A stretch of DNA of 64,000 bases from contig NZ_SSBI01000031.1 in the NCBI RefSeq assembly GCF_004795015.1, positions 29,166 through 93,165 of the forward strand, given 5' to 3'. The first letter of the stretch is position 1, and each line of letters starts with the position of its first letter. The DNA is from Streptomyces sp. A1277 (lineage in GTDB: Bacteria; Actinomycetota; Actinomycetes; Streptomycetales; Streptomycetaceae). This document shows, in pieces, positions 36,601 to 44,502 of the stretch. A model generated the notes under the pieces. The model searched no databases and was not told the origin of the DNA. It saw only the letters and a list, made by a program, of their open reading frames with translations. A program made the translations under genes and the position numbers.

Positions 36601-36952
36601 CCGGCGCCAGGAGAACCCCTTCTACCTCCAGTACGGGCAGGGCGCGTTCGCCTTCTCCACCCCCGGCGCCCACCGGGCCCGGCTGGAGATGACGCCCGAG
36701 CTCGGCCGGTGGTACCACCTGGTCGGCGTCCGCAGCGGTGACGAGATCAAGCTGTACGTGGACGGCAAGCTCGCGGCCACCGCGCCGGCCGGGTCCGCCG
36801 ACGTCAGCAGCGGCGCCCTGTCCGTGGGCCGCGCCAAGTGGTCGGGCGGCAACACCGACTTCTGGAACGGCTCCGTGGACCAGGTGCGGGTGTACGACAA
36901 GGCGCTCACCGACCAGGAGGTGACGGCCCTGCACGACCGCGAACAGCCGTAG
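33665..36952 (+). CDS. Secreted GH2-family glycosidase with PA14 and LamG domains
   Basis: 1095 residues from a TTG at 33665 (GGA seven bases upstream; peptide begins with Arg-Arg and a classic signal sequence ending AAAATPAGA). PA14 (about 55-198) is followed by a linker domain, a GH2 sugar-binding domain (about 325-490), an Ig-like domain and a TIM barrel (about 595-880) with acid/base Glu in FNEGWGEWD and candidate nucleophile in GEHGG. A C-terminal LamG/concanavalin-like module (about 895-1095) ends the chain. The core resembles the second GH2 at 39-41 kb. GH2 includes Streptomyces beta-D-galactofuranosidases, and the neighbouring importer is galactofuranose-like, so furanosides are plausible substrates; galactosidase or glucuronidase activity is not excluded. 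Confidence 0.85.
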   Translation: MRRQTPRPRALFRTAACAAALLIPLGATLVPAAAATPAGAASATTFKAGDPATTVHGLKGEYFSMSAPGARDFDKLGGVALDPQINFPGLTGAFESTTGRTENTTARWTGDITAPEDGDYTFAAIGDNGFRLFIDGKAVIDHWLPDWDNEQTSAPISLKAGEPHTFRLEMFQDTGGANMFLRWSSAKLARQLVPESAFTPPADFEVYPVGLSVADDGLKLRLAFEDKVSDYAELKNHLAIEADTTPMPVKSVTRAPGNSEQLVVTLAAAVQKDQRVTVAYDGEAGLKSGRETVPEINRTATNLSTHRLTTTWGDKLDRNDPLPEYPRPQQVRDKWQNLNGPWEFAGAKAGEKPVFGKKLGERITVPFPVESQLSGLERHEDHMFYRKLVTVPKNWAVKGDKHGKGKSNRLKLNFGAVDYEATVWVNGKKVAEHTGGYTAFSADITDAVKGSGQQEIVVAVTDTTGADQPTGKQSANPGGIFYTPSSGIWQTVWMEPVAPAAVDSLTTTPDIDKGRLALTVNSTDASKSAQVTAVARDKKGKVVGRISGPANRELNLPVSKQHLWTPDDPYLYGLEVTLKDGSSKDTVDSYFGMRSLGIAEVGGYQKLVLNGKPFFSLAQLDQGFYPDGLNTAPSDKALVFDLKAQKDLGFNSVRKHIKVEPARWYYHADQLGLLVWQDFVSGNLTGEKGHQAFLDQGAEMMTQLHNYPSIGAWIVFNEGWGEWDRTETGRITERVQAADPSRVVNAHSGVNCCNSKGDSGKGDIIDHHDYNNTDPAFPDANRAAMDGEHGGFTLRMPGHMWPGAPTVIYSGVADKAALTAKYVENTRDYYLEAAGAELSGSIYTQVTDLENELNGLWTYDRREIKVDAAQVRKINRQVIAAGAAAGTKTPVKGGGAWSLDENKGTKAADSGPNHKNLTLSQGTSWTAGVHGSALKFDGEGQYAETSGPVVDTTGDYTVSAWASLDALPGNYATVVSQDGRRQENPFYLQYGQGAFAFSTPGAHRARLEMTPELGRWYHLVGVRSGDEIKLYVDGKLAATAPAGSADVSSGALSVGRAKWSGGNTDFWNGSVDQVRVYDKALTDQEVTALHDREQP

Positions 36953-36963
36953 TCCCAAAGGCC

Positions 36964-37002
36964 CTCCCGGCGGTGCGCGGCGACAGCCCGCACCGCCGGG
37001 AG
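36964..37002. terminator. Bidirectional terminator
   Basis: Perfect 14-bp stem (left arm CTCCCGGCGGTGCG) with an 11-base loop, between the convergent GH2 and LacI genes. Confidence 0.65.
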
Positions 37003-37038
37003 CGTCCGCCTGCCCGGGCGCGTCCGCCTGCCCGGGCG
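37003..37038. repeat. 18-bp perfect tandem duplication
   Basis: CGTCCGCCTGCCCGGGCG occurs twice head to tail, immediately before the stop of the LacI gene. It looks like recent slippage and has no visible role. Confidence 0.8.
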
Positions 37039-37042
37039 CGCC

Positions 37043-38062
37043 CTACGCGGCCGGGGTCGGCCCCCCGGTGCTCTCCCGGACCAGCAGCCGGTGCGGGACG
37101 ACGATCCGGCGCGCGGGCAGCGCGGCCAGCCGGCCGAGCACGCGCTCGCTCAGGCACTGCACCGCCCGCTCGGCGATCTGCGCCCGGTCCGGGGCGATCG
37201 TGGTCAGCGAGGGGGTGGAGAACCGCCCGTCCTCGATGTCGTCGAAGCCCACCAGCGCCAGCTCCTCGGGCACCCGCACCCCCTGCTCGGCGGCGGCCCG
37301 CAGCGCCCCGAGGGCCAGTTCGTCGCTGAAGCAGAACACCGCGTCCGGGCGCTCGGGCAGGGACAGCAGCTCGCGCAGCGCCCGCGCCCCCTCGCCCCGG
37401 TGCAGGTCGGCCACCTCGACCTCGGCGACCGGGCTCAGCCCCGCCTCCCGCAGCCCCAGCCGGAAGCCCTCGGCCCGCAGTTCGGCGGTGCCGTGCCCCA
37501 GCGCGGACTGCAGCCCGATGGCGGCGACGCGCCGGCGGCCCAGCGCGGCGAGGTGACGGGCGGCGTCCCGGGCCGCCGCGACGTTGTCCAGCGCCACGTG
37601 GTCGATGGACCCGAGCGGGTCCAGCTCGCCGAGGACGACCAACGGCAGGCCGCCCGCCAGTGAGGCCAGTTCGGCGGGAGGCGTGGACCACGGGCTGACG
37701 ATCATCCCGTCCACCTGGTGCCCCTCGGAGCCGTCAAGCAGCCGCCGCTCCAGCTCCGCCCGGCCCCCGGTCCGCTCCAGGAGCACCGTCCAGCCGCGCT
37801 CCTGTGCCGCGTCGATGAGGAGCCCCGTCAGCGCGCCGAAGTAGGGGGAGTGGATCTCCGGGACGACCACGCCGATGAGCCCGGTGCGGCCTTGGCGGAG
37901 GTTGCGGGCGGCCAGGTTGGGTCGGTACCCCAGCTCCTCCACCGCGGCCAGCACCCGGGCCCGGGTCGCCGGGGCGACGGCGGCCGCGTTGCTCACGACG
38001 TTGGAGACGGTCCTGACGGACACGCCCGCGAGCGCGGCGACGTCCTTGAGTCTCGCTGCCAC
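37043..38062 (-). CDS. LacI-family regulator A of the furanoside locus
   Basis: 339 residues from GTG at 38062 (GGAG eight bases upstream). The HTH (about 3-25: RLKDVAALAGVSVRTVSNVV) and hinge YRPNLAARNLR are followed by the effector-binding domain ending VGFDDIEDGRFSTPSLTTIAPD. The recognition segment TVSNVV is the same as in regulator B (49.5 kb), which suggests overlapping operator choice. A 14-bp perfect palindrome TTGCAACGTTGCAA lies in the region shared with the divergent PhyH gene, so it probably controls itself and that gene. Confidence 0.9.
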   Translation of the reverse strand: MAARLKDVAALAGVSVRTVSNVVSNAAAVAPATRARVLAAVEELGYRPNLAARNLRQGRTGLIGVVVPEIHSPYFGALTGLLIDAAQERGWTVLLERTGGRAELERRLLDGSEGHQVDGMIVSPWSTPPAELASLAGGLPLVVLGELDPLGSIDHVALDNVAAARDAARHLAALGRRRVAAIGLQSALGHGTAELRAEGFRLGLREAGLSPVAEVEVADLHRGEGARALRELLSLPERPDAVFCFSDELALGALRAAAEQGVRVPEELALVGFDDIEDGRFSTPSLTTIAPDRAQIAERAVQCLSERVLGRLAALPARRIVVPHRLLVRESTGGPTPAA

Positions 38063-38157
38063 GGTCGTTGCTCCTGCTCTCTGCGTACGGGGGCGGCGGG
38101 CCGCGCCCCTTGCGCAGTGACCGTAACAGGTGGCGCCGAACCCGTCCGCGCAGACTC

Positions 38158-38186
38158 TTGCCACGTTGGTTGCAACGTTGCAATAT
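38158..38186 (+). promoter_or_regulatory. PhyH-gene promoter overlapped by a perfect LacI operator
   Basis: TTGCCA (38158-38163), a 17-base spacer and CAATAT (38181-38186) form a good promoter. The 14-bp perfect palindrome TTGCAACGTTGCAA (38170-38183) fills the spacer and the first half of the -10, a position where a LacI-type dimer would exclude RNA polymerase. The AACGTT centre is shared with two sites at 44.1-44.3 kb. Confidence 0.75.
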
Positions 38187-38228
38187 GGCGGTGTCATACG
38201 GAGCCCGCCCCGATGGAAGGACCACGTC

Positions 38229-39068
38229 ATGCATGAGGCCGCGACCACCACCGCCCCGTTCCCGCACGCCGACGAGGCCGTGCGCGACCTGTACACGGCC
38301 GGGATCACCGCGTGCCGCGGCGCGTTCGGTCCGCAGTGGGCGGACCGGATGCGCGAGGACATCGACGCCGCCTTCGCCGAGGCGCGCGGCCGGGAGGGCG
38401 GCGCCGTGGGACGTGGCCCGCACCGGTACTACGTGGAGATCCACCCGGAGCAGCTGCGCGGCTTCGTGGACCTCGTGGACCACCCCTGGGTGCGCGCGGT
38501 CAGCGAGGCGGTCCTCGGCCCCGACTACCGCATCGTCGAGCTCGGCTTCGACGTGCCGCTGGCCGGGGCGGTCAACCAGCCCTGGCACCGCGACTTCCCG
38601 ATGCCCGAGGCCACGCGGAGCGAGCGCCGGCTCACCTCGCTCGCCTTCAACCTGACCGCCGTCGACACGCGGGAGGACATGGGCCCGTTCGAGATCGCGC
38701 CCGGCACGCAGTGGGACGACGACGCCCGGTTCGGGCACGCCATGTTCCCGCGCCGCGAGGACTACCCGCGCTACGAGGCCCTGGCCGAGCGGAAGTACCC
38801 GCAGCGCGGCGACATCTCGGCCCGCTCCGCCCTGACCATCCACCGGGGCACGGCCAACCGGTCGGCCGACGCCCGCCCGGTCCTGGTGCTGGGCGTCGAC
38901 GCCCCGGGCGCGGGCAACGACGGCCACCACGACATGGCGGTCACCCGGGAGTTCTGGGCCGCCCTGCCCGAGCGGGTCCGGGCACATCTGGGCTGCCCGG
39001 TGGTCGACCGGCTCGTGCCCATCGTCCAGAAGCACACGATCGAGGGACTGGTCATGGGCGACGCATGA
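38229..39068 (+). CDS. Phytanoyl-CoA dioxygenase (PhyH)-family Fe(II)/2-oxoglutarate oxygenase
   Basis: 279 residues; ATG at 38229 with GGAAGG upstream. The double-stranded beta-helix iron site is visible: HxD in QPWHRDFP (His119/Asp121), the distal His in TIHRGTANR (about 204), and an Arg following for 2-oxoglutarate. It hydroxylates a small molecule using O2 and 2-oxoglutarate. PhyH members also occur near sugar operons with unknown roles. It is controlled by a perfect AACGTT-type operator, so it belongs to the furanoside regulon by position. Confidence 0.88.
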   Translation: MHEAATTTAPFPHADEAVRDLYTAGITACRGAFGPQWADRMREDIDAAFAEARGREGGAVGRGPHRYYVEIHPEQLRGFVDLVDHPWVRAVSEAVLGPDYRIVELGFDVPLAGAVNQPWHRDFPMPEATRSERRLTSLAFNLTAVDTREDMGPFEIAPGTQWDDDARFGHAMFPRREDYPRYEALAERKYPQRGDISARSALTIHRGTANRSADARPVLVLGVDAPGAGNDGHHDMAVTREFWAALPERVRAHLGCPVVDRLVPIVQKHTIEGLVMGDA

Positions 39069-39069
39069 C

Positions 39070-39110
39070 GGTGCCGGGGCCCGGCGGCGCACCCGCCCGG
39101 CCCCGGCACC
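39070..39110. terminator. Bidirectional terminator
   Basis: Perfect 12-bp stem GGTGCCGGGGCC / GGCCCCGGCACC with a 17-base loop, between the convergent PhyH and GH2 genes. Confidence 0.6.
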
Positions 39111-39124
39111 CACCTCACTTCAGC

Positions 39125-41470
39125 TCAGGGTGCCCAGGGCGCCTCCACCGCCCACGTCGTGTCCTCGGTGAACGTGGCCGGGTTGTCCCAGGCGTGCCCA
39201 CCGCCCGGGGTGGCGAGCCACACCTCCGAGTCGATGTGGCGCAGATAGCTGCCCGGCAGGTTCGCGCTGGTCAGCCGCACACCACCGGTGCCGGCGACCG
39301 CGCACCAGGTGGCGTCGGCCTTGTAGAGCGCGGACCCGTCGTTCGCGTCGCGGCGGACCCGGAAGTCCCGGTGGCGCAGGTACTCGCCGGGGTAGTTGCG
39401 GGACTCGAACGAGTAGCAGTCGCCGTTCGCCAGGCCGGGGACGATCCTCCAGGTGGCGTCGTTCTTGAGCAGCGCGCTGCTGCCGTTGTCGACCACCTCG
39501 GTGAAGGCGAGCCCGTTCTGGTGGCGGAGGTACTTGTTGGTGTAGCCGGGGGTGGTGACCCGCAGCGACTTGTACTGCCCGGTGGGCAGGGCCACCGGCG
39601 GGGCCGGGTTCTTCGAGGCGTTGATGAGGGCCTGGTTCGCGGCCCGCACCCGGGCCGCGTCCACCTTGACGACCTGGCGGTCGTAGGTGAGCAGCCCGTT
39701 CGCCTCGTTCTCCACATCGGTGATCTCCGTGTAGACCGAGGCGGACAGGCCCGCCGGCAGCTGGCCGACCCGGATGCCGTCGATCAGCCCCACGAACCGG
39801 TCGTTCAGGGCGGCGATGCTCGGCTGGTCCTCGTAGCTGAAGCCGCCGCCGGGGAACCACTCGTGGCCGGGGACCTTGTACCCCAGGCCGCCGAACTCGC
39901 CGAGGACGGCCGCCCGGGTGGCGGTCGGCGCGGTGTTGCCCGGGCCGACGTAGATGTGGTTGTCGACCACGTCACCGTTGCCGCCGTCCACCGAGCCGCA
40001 GCAGTTGACCCCGCTCATGTTGTCGACCAGCCGGCTCGGGTCGTACGCCTTGACCTCATTGGCGATCCTGGCCTGGTCGTACTGGCCCCAGCCCTCGTTC
40101 TGGTCGACCCACATCACCAGGGACGGGGAGCTGCGGTGCTGGTCGATGACCGCGTGGAACTCGGCCTCCCACTGGGTGCGGGCCGCCGCGTCGGGGCTCT
40201 TGCCGGTGTCCATGGCCGGCATGTCCTGCCAGACCAGCAGCCCCAGCTTGTCCGCCCAGTAGAACCAGCGCTGCGGTTCGACCTTGATGTGCTTGCGGAC
40301 CATGTTGAAACCGAGGTCCTTGTGCGCCTGGAGGTCCGACTTCAGGGCGGCGTCGGTCGGCGCGGTGTAGATGCCGTCCGGCCAGTAACCCTGGTCCAGG
40401 GTGCCCGTCTGGAAGACGAACTCGCCGTTGAGGACCGGGCGCAGGACGTTGTCCACCTTGGCGACGGCGATGGAGCGCATGCCGGTGTAGCTGCCGACCG
40501 CGTCGGTCACGGCGGACCCGTCGAGCAGTTCCGCCTTCACGTCGTACAGGAACGGGTCGTCCGGACTCCACAGATGCGGACCCGGCACCGGCACGGAGAC
40601 CTGGGAGCCGACCGCTCCGGTGGCCGTGCCGACCACGGTGCCGCCGCTGGAGACGGTGACCCTGGCGGTGCGCCCGGCCGCCGACGCGGCCTGCACCTTC
40701 ACCCGCAGGGTGCTGTCACCCAGGTCCGGCGTCATGTCCAGGCGGGTGATGTGGGCGGCGGCGACCGGTTCCAGCCAGACCGTCTGCCAGATGCCGGAGG
40801 CGGCGGTGTAGAAGATGCCGCCCCCGTTGTGCGGCTGGACATCGTTGATCCGCTGTTTGCCGACGGCCTGGCCGCCGGTCTGCGTCGGGTCGTAGACGGA
40901 GACCACGACGGTGTTGGTGCCGCCGTTCAGCCGCGGGGTGATGTCGTACGCGAACGAGTCGTACCCGCCCTTGTGCGCGCCCACCTGGGTGCCGTTGACC
41001 CAGACCGTGGTCTGCCAGTCGGAGGCGCCGAAGTTGAGTTCGACCCGGCGGCCGTTCCAGTTCGACGGCACGGTGAAGGTGCGCTTGTACCAGAGCTTGT
41101 CGTTCTCGGTGATCCTGCGCTGGATGCCCGAGAGCGCGGACTCGGCGACGAAGGGCACCCGGATCTGGTCGGGGAACGACGACGGCTGCCCGGCGTCCCG
41201 GCCGGTCATCGCGAAGTCCCAGATGCCGTTGAGGTTGGACCAGTCGGGCCGGGTCAGCTGCGGGCGCGGATACTCCGGCAGCGGCTTGTCGACCGGGACC
41301 TGGTTCGTCCAGGGCGTCGTCATGGGAGGGGACTTGGGTGACCAGGACGCGGCACCGGCCGGCGCCGCACCGACCCCGATCAGTGCGGTGGACACCAGCG
41401 CCAGCAGACCGGTCGTCGCGACCGCCCGTCTCCACCACGGCCCGCGGCCGGGTACACGTAAACGCCTCAC
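39125..41470 (-). CDS. Secreted GH2-family glycosidase with C-terminal AbfB (CBM42) domain
   Basis: 781 residues from GTG at 41470, with AAAAGGAGA seven bases upstream. Signal peptide (to about 45), GH2 sugar-binding domain, Ig-like domain and TIM barrel with acid/base Glu in QNEGWGQYD (about 457) and nucleophile in GEFGG (about 526). The last 140 residues contain three YLRH-type beta-trefoil units of an AbfB domain, which binds arabinofuranose side chains. It lies 75 bp after the GH127 gene on the same strand, probably one transcript. Target glycans thus likely contain furanose sugars: galactofuranose (some Streptomyces galactofuranosidases are GH2) or arabinofuranose decorations. Activity is inferred. 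Confidence 0.88.
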   Translation of the reverse strand: MRRLRVPGRGPWWRRAVATTGLLALVSTALIGVGAAPAGAASWSPKSPPMTTPWTNQVPVDKPLPEYPRPQLTRPDWSNLNGIWDFAMTGRDAGQPSSFPDQIRVPFVAESALSGIQRRITENDKLWYKRTFTVPSNWNGRRVELNFGASDWQTTVWVNGTQVGAHKGGYDSFAYDITPRLNGGTNTVVVSVYDPTQTGGQAVGKQRINDVQPHNGGGIFYTAASGIWQTVWLEPVAAAHITRLDMTPDLGDSTLRVKVQAASAAGRTARVTVSSGGTVVGTATGAVGSQVSVPVPGPHLWSPDDPFLYDVKAELLDGSAVTDAVGSYTGMRSIAVAKVDNVLRPVLNGEFVFQTGTLDQGYWPDGIYTAPTDAALKSDLQAHKDLGFNMVRKHIKVEPQRWFYWADKLGLLVWQDMPAMDTGKSPDAAARTQWEAEFHAVIDQHRSSPSLVMWVDQNEGWGQYDQARIANEVKAYDPSRLVDNMSGVNCCGSVDGGNGDVVDNHIYVGPGNTAPTATRAAVLGEFGGLGYKVPGHEWFPGGGFSYEDQPSIAALNDRFVGLIDGIRVGQLPAGLSASVYTEITDVENEANGLLTYDRQVVKVDAARVRAANQALINASKNPAPPVALPTGQYKSLRVTTPGYTNKYLRHQNGLAFTEVVDNGSSALLKNDATWRIVPGLANGDCYSFESRNYPGEYLRHRDFRVRRDANDGSALYKADATWCAVAGTGGVRLTSANLPGSYLRHIDSEVWLATPGGGHAWDNPATFTEDTTWAVEAPWAP

Positions 41471-41545
41471 AGGTTCGTCTCCTTTTGATTCGGTTCGCCC
41501 CCGGGGACGGGGAGCGGTACGGGGGAGTGCGCGCGGCACCGGGAA

Positions 41546-43990
41546 TCAGACGAGTTGCCAGAGGTGGTCGTCGGTGCCGTTGTCGGTGAACTGGACGACG
41601 TGGGCGCTGTCGGCGGTGGACATCTCGTCCACGCCGAGGACCTTGCCGGAGTGGCGGTTGCGGATGCGGTACCAGCCGTCGCCGTCCGGGACGAGTTGCC
41701 AGAGGTGGTCGTCGGTGCCGTTGTCGGTGAACTGGACGACGTGGGCGCTGTCGGCGGTGGACATCTCGTCCACGCCGAGGACCTTGCCGGAGTGATGGTT
41801 GCGGATGCGGTACCAGCCGTCGCCCTCGGCGACGAGCCGCCAGTCGTGGTCGTCGGTGCCGTTGTCGGTGAACTGGACGACGTGGGCGCTGTCGGCGGTG
41901 GACATCTCGTCCACGCCGAGGACCTTGCCGGAGTGGCGGTTGCGGATGCGGTACCAGCGGTCGGCGAGCCAGGGGCGCGCGTCCGGGGCGGCCGTGGGGA
42001 ACGAGGTGATGCGCAGCCGGGCCGCCCCCATCGGGACGAGTGTGACCTCCTCCACCGGTTCGCCGCTGCGCGCCGGGGAGTCCTGGAGCGGGGCGACGAC
42101 ATGCTCGTCGTCCGCCGTCCACTCCGGGATGCGGCGGGCCTTCGCGGTGATCGTCAGCGGGGTGCCGTCGAGCGTGAAGGGGTTGCCGTCCCGGACGCGC
42201 CGGACCGTGCGGGGGCGCAGGGAGGCGGCCGGATTCGCCGCGTCCAGGACGAGTCCGTAGTTCCACGGGCCGGCGGCGTGGACCGCGTACTCCGGGAACC
42301 GGTCGGTGCCGCCGATGCGCTCGTACGTCTCCCCGATGCGCAGGGAGTACGTGAGCGGGCCGCGGTCCACGCTGACGGAGCCGCGGTTGTGCTCCCAGGT
42401 GCGGACGGTGGTCCGCTGCGGGAAGCGCAGGGTGACCCGGTCGCCGTCGGCCCAGGTGCGGTCGATCCGGGTGAAGGCGGGGCCGGCCGGTGCGTCCACG
42501 CGCCGCCCGTTCACCGCGATCTCCGGGGAGCCGCACCAGGCGGGGATGCGCAGGACGAGCGGGAAGCCCAGCCGCTTCGGTGTCTTCAGGGTCAGGGTGA
42601 CCGTGTCGGTGAAGGGGTAGCCGGTCTCCTCGGTGAAGGTGACCTCGGTGCCGTCGGCGACCTTCGCGGTCACCTCGCAGGCGGCGTACATCGCGGCGGC
42701 GAGACCCCCGTCCGGGGTGGCGAGCCACAGCTCCTCGGTGAAGTACGGCCAGCCCATGCCGTAGTTGTGCGGGCAGCAGCGGTACTGGTCGACACCGGGC
42801 AGGAACGCCTGCATGGCGAAGCCGTTCTGGAACTGGCGCTCCGACTTGGCCACGTTGTCCAGGTCGACGCTGTTGGCGCTGGTGATGTAGTGGACCGCCT
42901 TGCCCGAGGGGTCCAGCGAGGCGGGCAGCGAGTTGAACGCCAGCTCCTCGCAGCGGTCGGCCCACAGCGGGTCGCCGGTGATCCGGGTCAGCAGCTGGTG
43001 GCTGGCCATGAACTCGACGATGCCGCAGGTCTCGAAGCCCTGCCGGGGGTCGCCGTGCCCGGGGCGCGCGTTCTCGTCCCCGGCGAAGCCGCCGCCGGGG
43101 AACTGCCCGTACTGGTCCATGGCCCTGCCGTACGTCCCGTACGTGTCGCGGGTGTCCTGGGCCGAACCGCTGCGCAGTGCGTACTGGGCGGGCTCCCGGA
43201 AGCCCTGGGCGATGTTCACGTTGTGCGGGTTGACCAGGTTGTCGCCCCAGTCGGCGCCGTACGTGTGGATCTTGTCGGCGAGGTCCAGCAGGAAGGTGTC
43301 GCCGGTGCGGTTGAACAGCCAGAACACGCTGTCCAGCCCGTCGCCCCAGCGCAGGGCGATCCAGCTGGTGTCGAAGGCGCCGGGGCCCTGGGTGTTCATG
43401 TACCGGAAGAACCGGCTCAGGAAGGGGATGACCCGGGCGTCACCGGAGTACTCCTGCCAGGAGCGCAGGGCCTGCACCAGCGGCAGGAACGGCCAGAAGT
43501 CCGGGCCGCCGTTCAGCGAGGTGCGCAGCGCCTTCGGGCCGAAGAACCCGTCGGCCTGCTGGGTGGCGAGGATCGCGTCGAACCAGCGGCGCACCGACGC
43601 GAGCGCCTGTGCGTCGCCGGTGACGATCGCCAGGTCGGTGTAGCCGCGCAGCCAGTACGGGACCTCCTCCCAGCCGCCGAGTTCGGGGCGGACCCAGCCG
43701 GTGGCCGTGAAGTCCAGGAAGTGCGAGAACTCCTCGTAGCGGCCGCACAACCCGTCGAGCTGGAGCTTCAGCTGTCCGGCGAGCCAGCCCCGCGCGGTGA
43801 CCCGGCCGGGCGGGAGCTTCAGGAAGGCGGTCGGGTGCAGGGGAGCGGCGTTGGGGGAGTAGTGGCCGCCGCGGGCCGGTCGCACCCGGTGCCCGGCGGC
43901 GGTCGCGGTGGAGGACCAGCGGCCGGCCGCCGTGGTGGCGGCGACGGTGGCGAGGGCGCCGGTCATGAGTTGTCTGCGGTTCAGGGGCAT
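41546..43990 (-). CDS. Secreted GH127-family (DUF1680) beta-L-arabinofuranosidase-like enzyme with ricin-type domain
   Basis: 814 residues. A twin-arginine signal (NRRQLMTGALA) suggests Tat export of the folded enzyme, fitting a zinc protein. The (alpha/alpha)6 barrel has the GH127 site: Glu and Cys in FETCG (about 318) and the adjacent cysteines in RCCPHN (about 404), which in HypBA1 bind zinc and provide the cysteine nucleophile. GH127 removes beta-L-arabinofuranose, for instance from hydroxyproline-linked chains. The C-terminus (about 680-814) is a ricin-type lectin of three almost identical units. AGGAG precedes the ATG. First gene of a pair with the AbfB-GH2 enzyme. Confidence 0.9.
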   Translation of the reverse strand: MPLNRRQLMTGALATVAATTAAGRWSSTATAAGHRVRPARGGHYSPNAAPLHPTAFLKLPPGRVTARGWLAGQLKLQLDGLCGRYEEFSHFLDFTATGWVRPELGGWEEVPYWLRGYTDLAIVTGDAQALASVRRWFDAILATQQADGFFGPKALRTSLNGGPDFWPFLPLVQALRSWQEYSGDARVIPFLSRFFRYMNTQGPGAFDTSWIALRWGDGLDSVFWLFNRTGDTFLLDLADKIHTYGADWGDNLVNPHNVNIAQGFREPAQYALRSGSAQDTRDTYGTYGRAMDQYGQFPGGGFAGDENARPGHGDPRQGFETCGIVEFMASHQLLTRITGDPLWADRCEELAFNSLPASLDPSGKAVHYITSANSVDLDNVAKSERQFQNGFAMQAFLPGVDQYRCCPHNYGMGWPYFTEELWLATPDGGLAAAMYAACEVTAKVADGTEVTFTEETGYPFTDTVTLTLKTPKRLGFPLVLRIPAWCGSPEIAVNGRRVDAPAGPAFTRIDRTWADGDRVTLRFPQRTTVRTWEHNRGSVSVDRGPLTYSLRIGETYERIGGTDRFPEYAVHAAGPWNYGLVLDAANPAASLRPRTVRRVRDGNPFTLDGTPLTITAKARRIPEWTADDEHVVAPLQDSPARSGEPVEEVTLVPMGAARLRITSFPTAAPDARPWLADRWYRIRNRHSGKVLGVDEMSTADSAHVVQFTDNGTDDHDWRLVAEGDGWYRIRNHHSGKVLGVDEMSTADSAHVVQFTDNGTDDHLWQLVPDGDGWYRIRNRHSGKVLGVDEMSTADSAHVVQFTDNGTDDHLWQLV
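41549..41956 (-). repeat. Three near-identical 141-bp units encoding the ricin-type domain
   Basis: Units begin (on the coding strand) at 41956, 41815 and 41674; the last is cut at 126 bp by the stop. Each encodes 47 residues starting WYRIRN, with HSGKVLGVDEMSTADSAHVV and FTDNGTDDH repeated almost without change. DNA identity is also very high, pointing to recent duplication or gene conversion. Confidence 0.95.
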
Positions 43991-44139
43991 GGGGGAGGGC
44001 TCCTGCTCTGCCGGACATGGGGGCTCCGGCTCAAGGAAGGCACATCAGACAAGGGGGGCCGCCACGGCGCAGCGGTCCGGACCGGCTGCGCGCACGACGA
44101 AGGGCGCCGTCGCGATCCGGGGAGGGCGAGGCACTTTCT

Positions 44140-44153
44140 CTGCAACGTTGGAA
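44140..44153. promoter_or_regulatory. LacI-type operator upstream of the GH127-GH2 genes
   Basis: CTGCAACGTTGGAA matches the perfect palindrome at 38170 in 12 of 14 bases. It lies 150 bp before the GH127 start in the 511-bp divergent region (43991-44502), which holds no gene. I found no convincing -35/-10 on the minus strand beside it. Confidence 0.5.
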
Positions 44154-44284
44154 AATGGGGTTCCGGCGGTATGACAGCACGCCGTCAAGCGGCTGTCCAG
44201 GGGTCCGGCAGCAACCCGTGGGCCCGGGTGGCCCGGGCGGGCCGGGCGGCTCCGACACATTTTGGAAACGCATCGACAACGCTC

Positions 44285-44321
44285 TTGCCGCCCGCGCCGC
44301 ACCGCCTATATAACGTTGTAA
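44285..44321 (+). promoter_or_regulatory. Promoter and AACGTT operator of the furanose ABC operon
   Basis: TTGCCG (44285-44290) is followed after 16 bases by TATATA (44307-44312) or after 18 by TATAAC. The dyad TATAACGTTGTA (44309-44320, one mismatched pair) overlaps the -10. It shares the AACGTT centre and right half with the sites at 38170 and 44140. The binding-protein ATG is about 180 bp downstream. Confidence 0.55.
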
Positions 44322-44502
44322 ACCGAGCCGCCGAGAGGCCGCGCAGGCTCTCACGACCGCAGTTCGAGCAGCTAGGGGCCGTCTCCTAGCGGGGCCGTGA
44401 GTGCAGTGACATCAGCCGCCGTGCAGCGGCCGATGCGTCGTCCAGCCATGACCGACCGCACGCCTTTCGGCGTGCCGTCATCCCGCCAAGGAGCTCCAGC
44501 GC

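Noticed and set aside
41555..44389. 944-codon open frame antisense to GH127
   Set aside because: It mirrors the repeats of the ricin domain and has no domain of its own; its repeats are just the complement of the lectin units.
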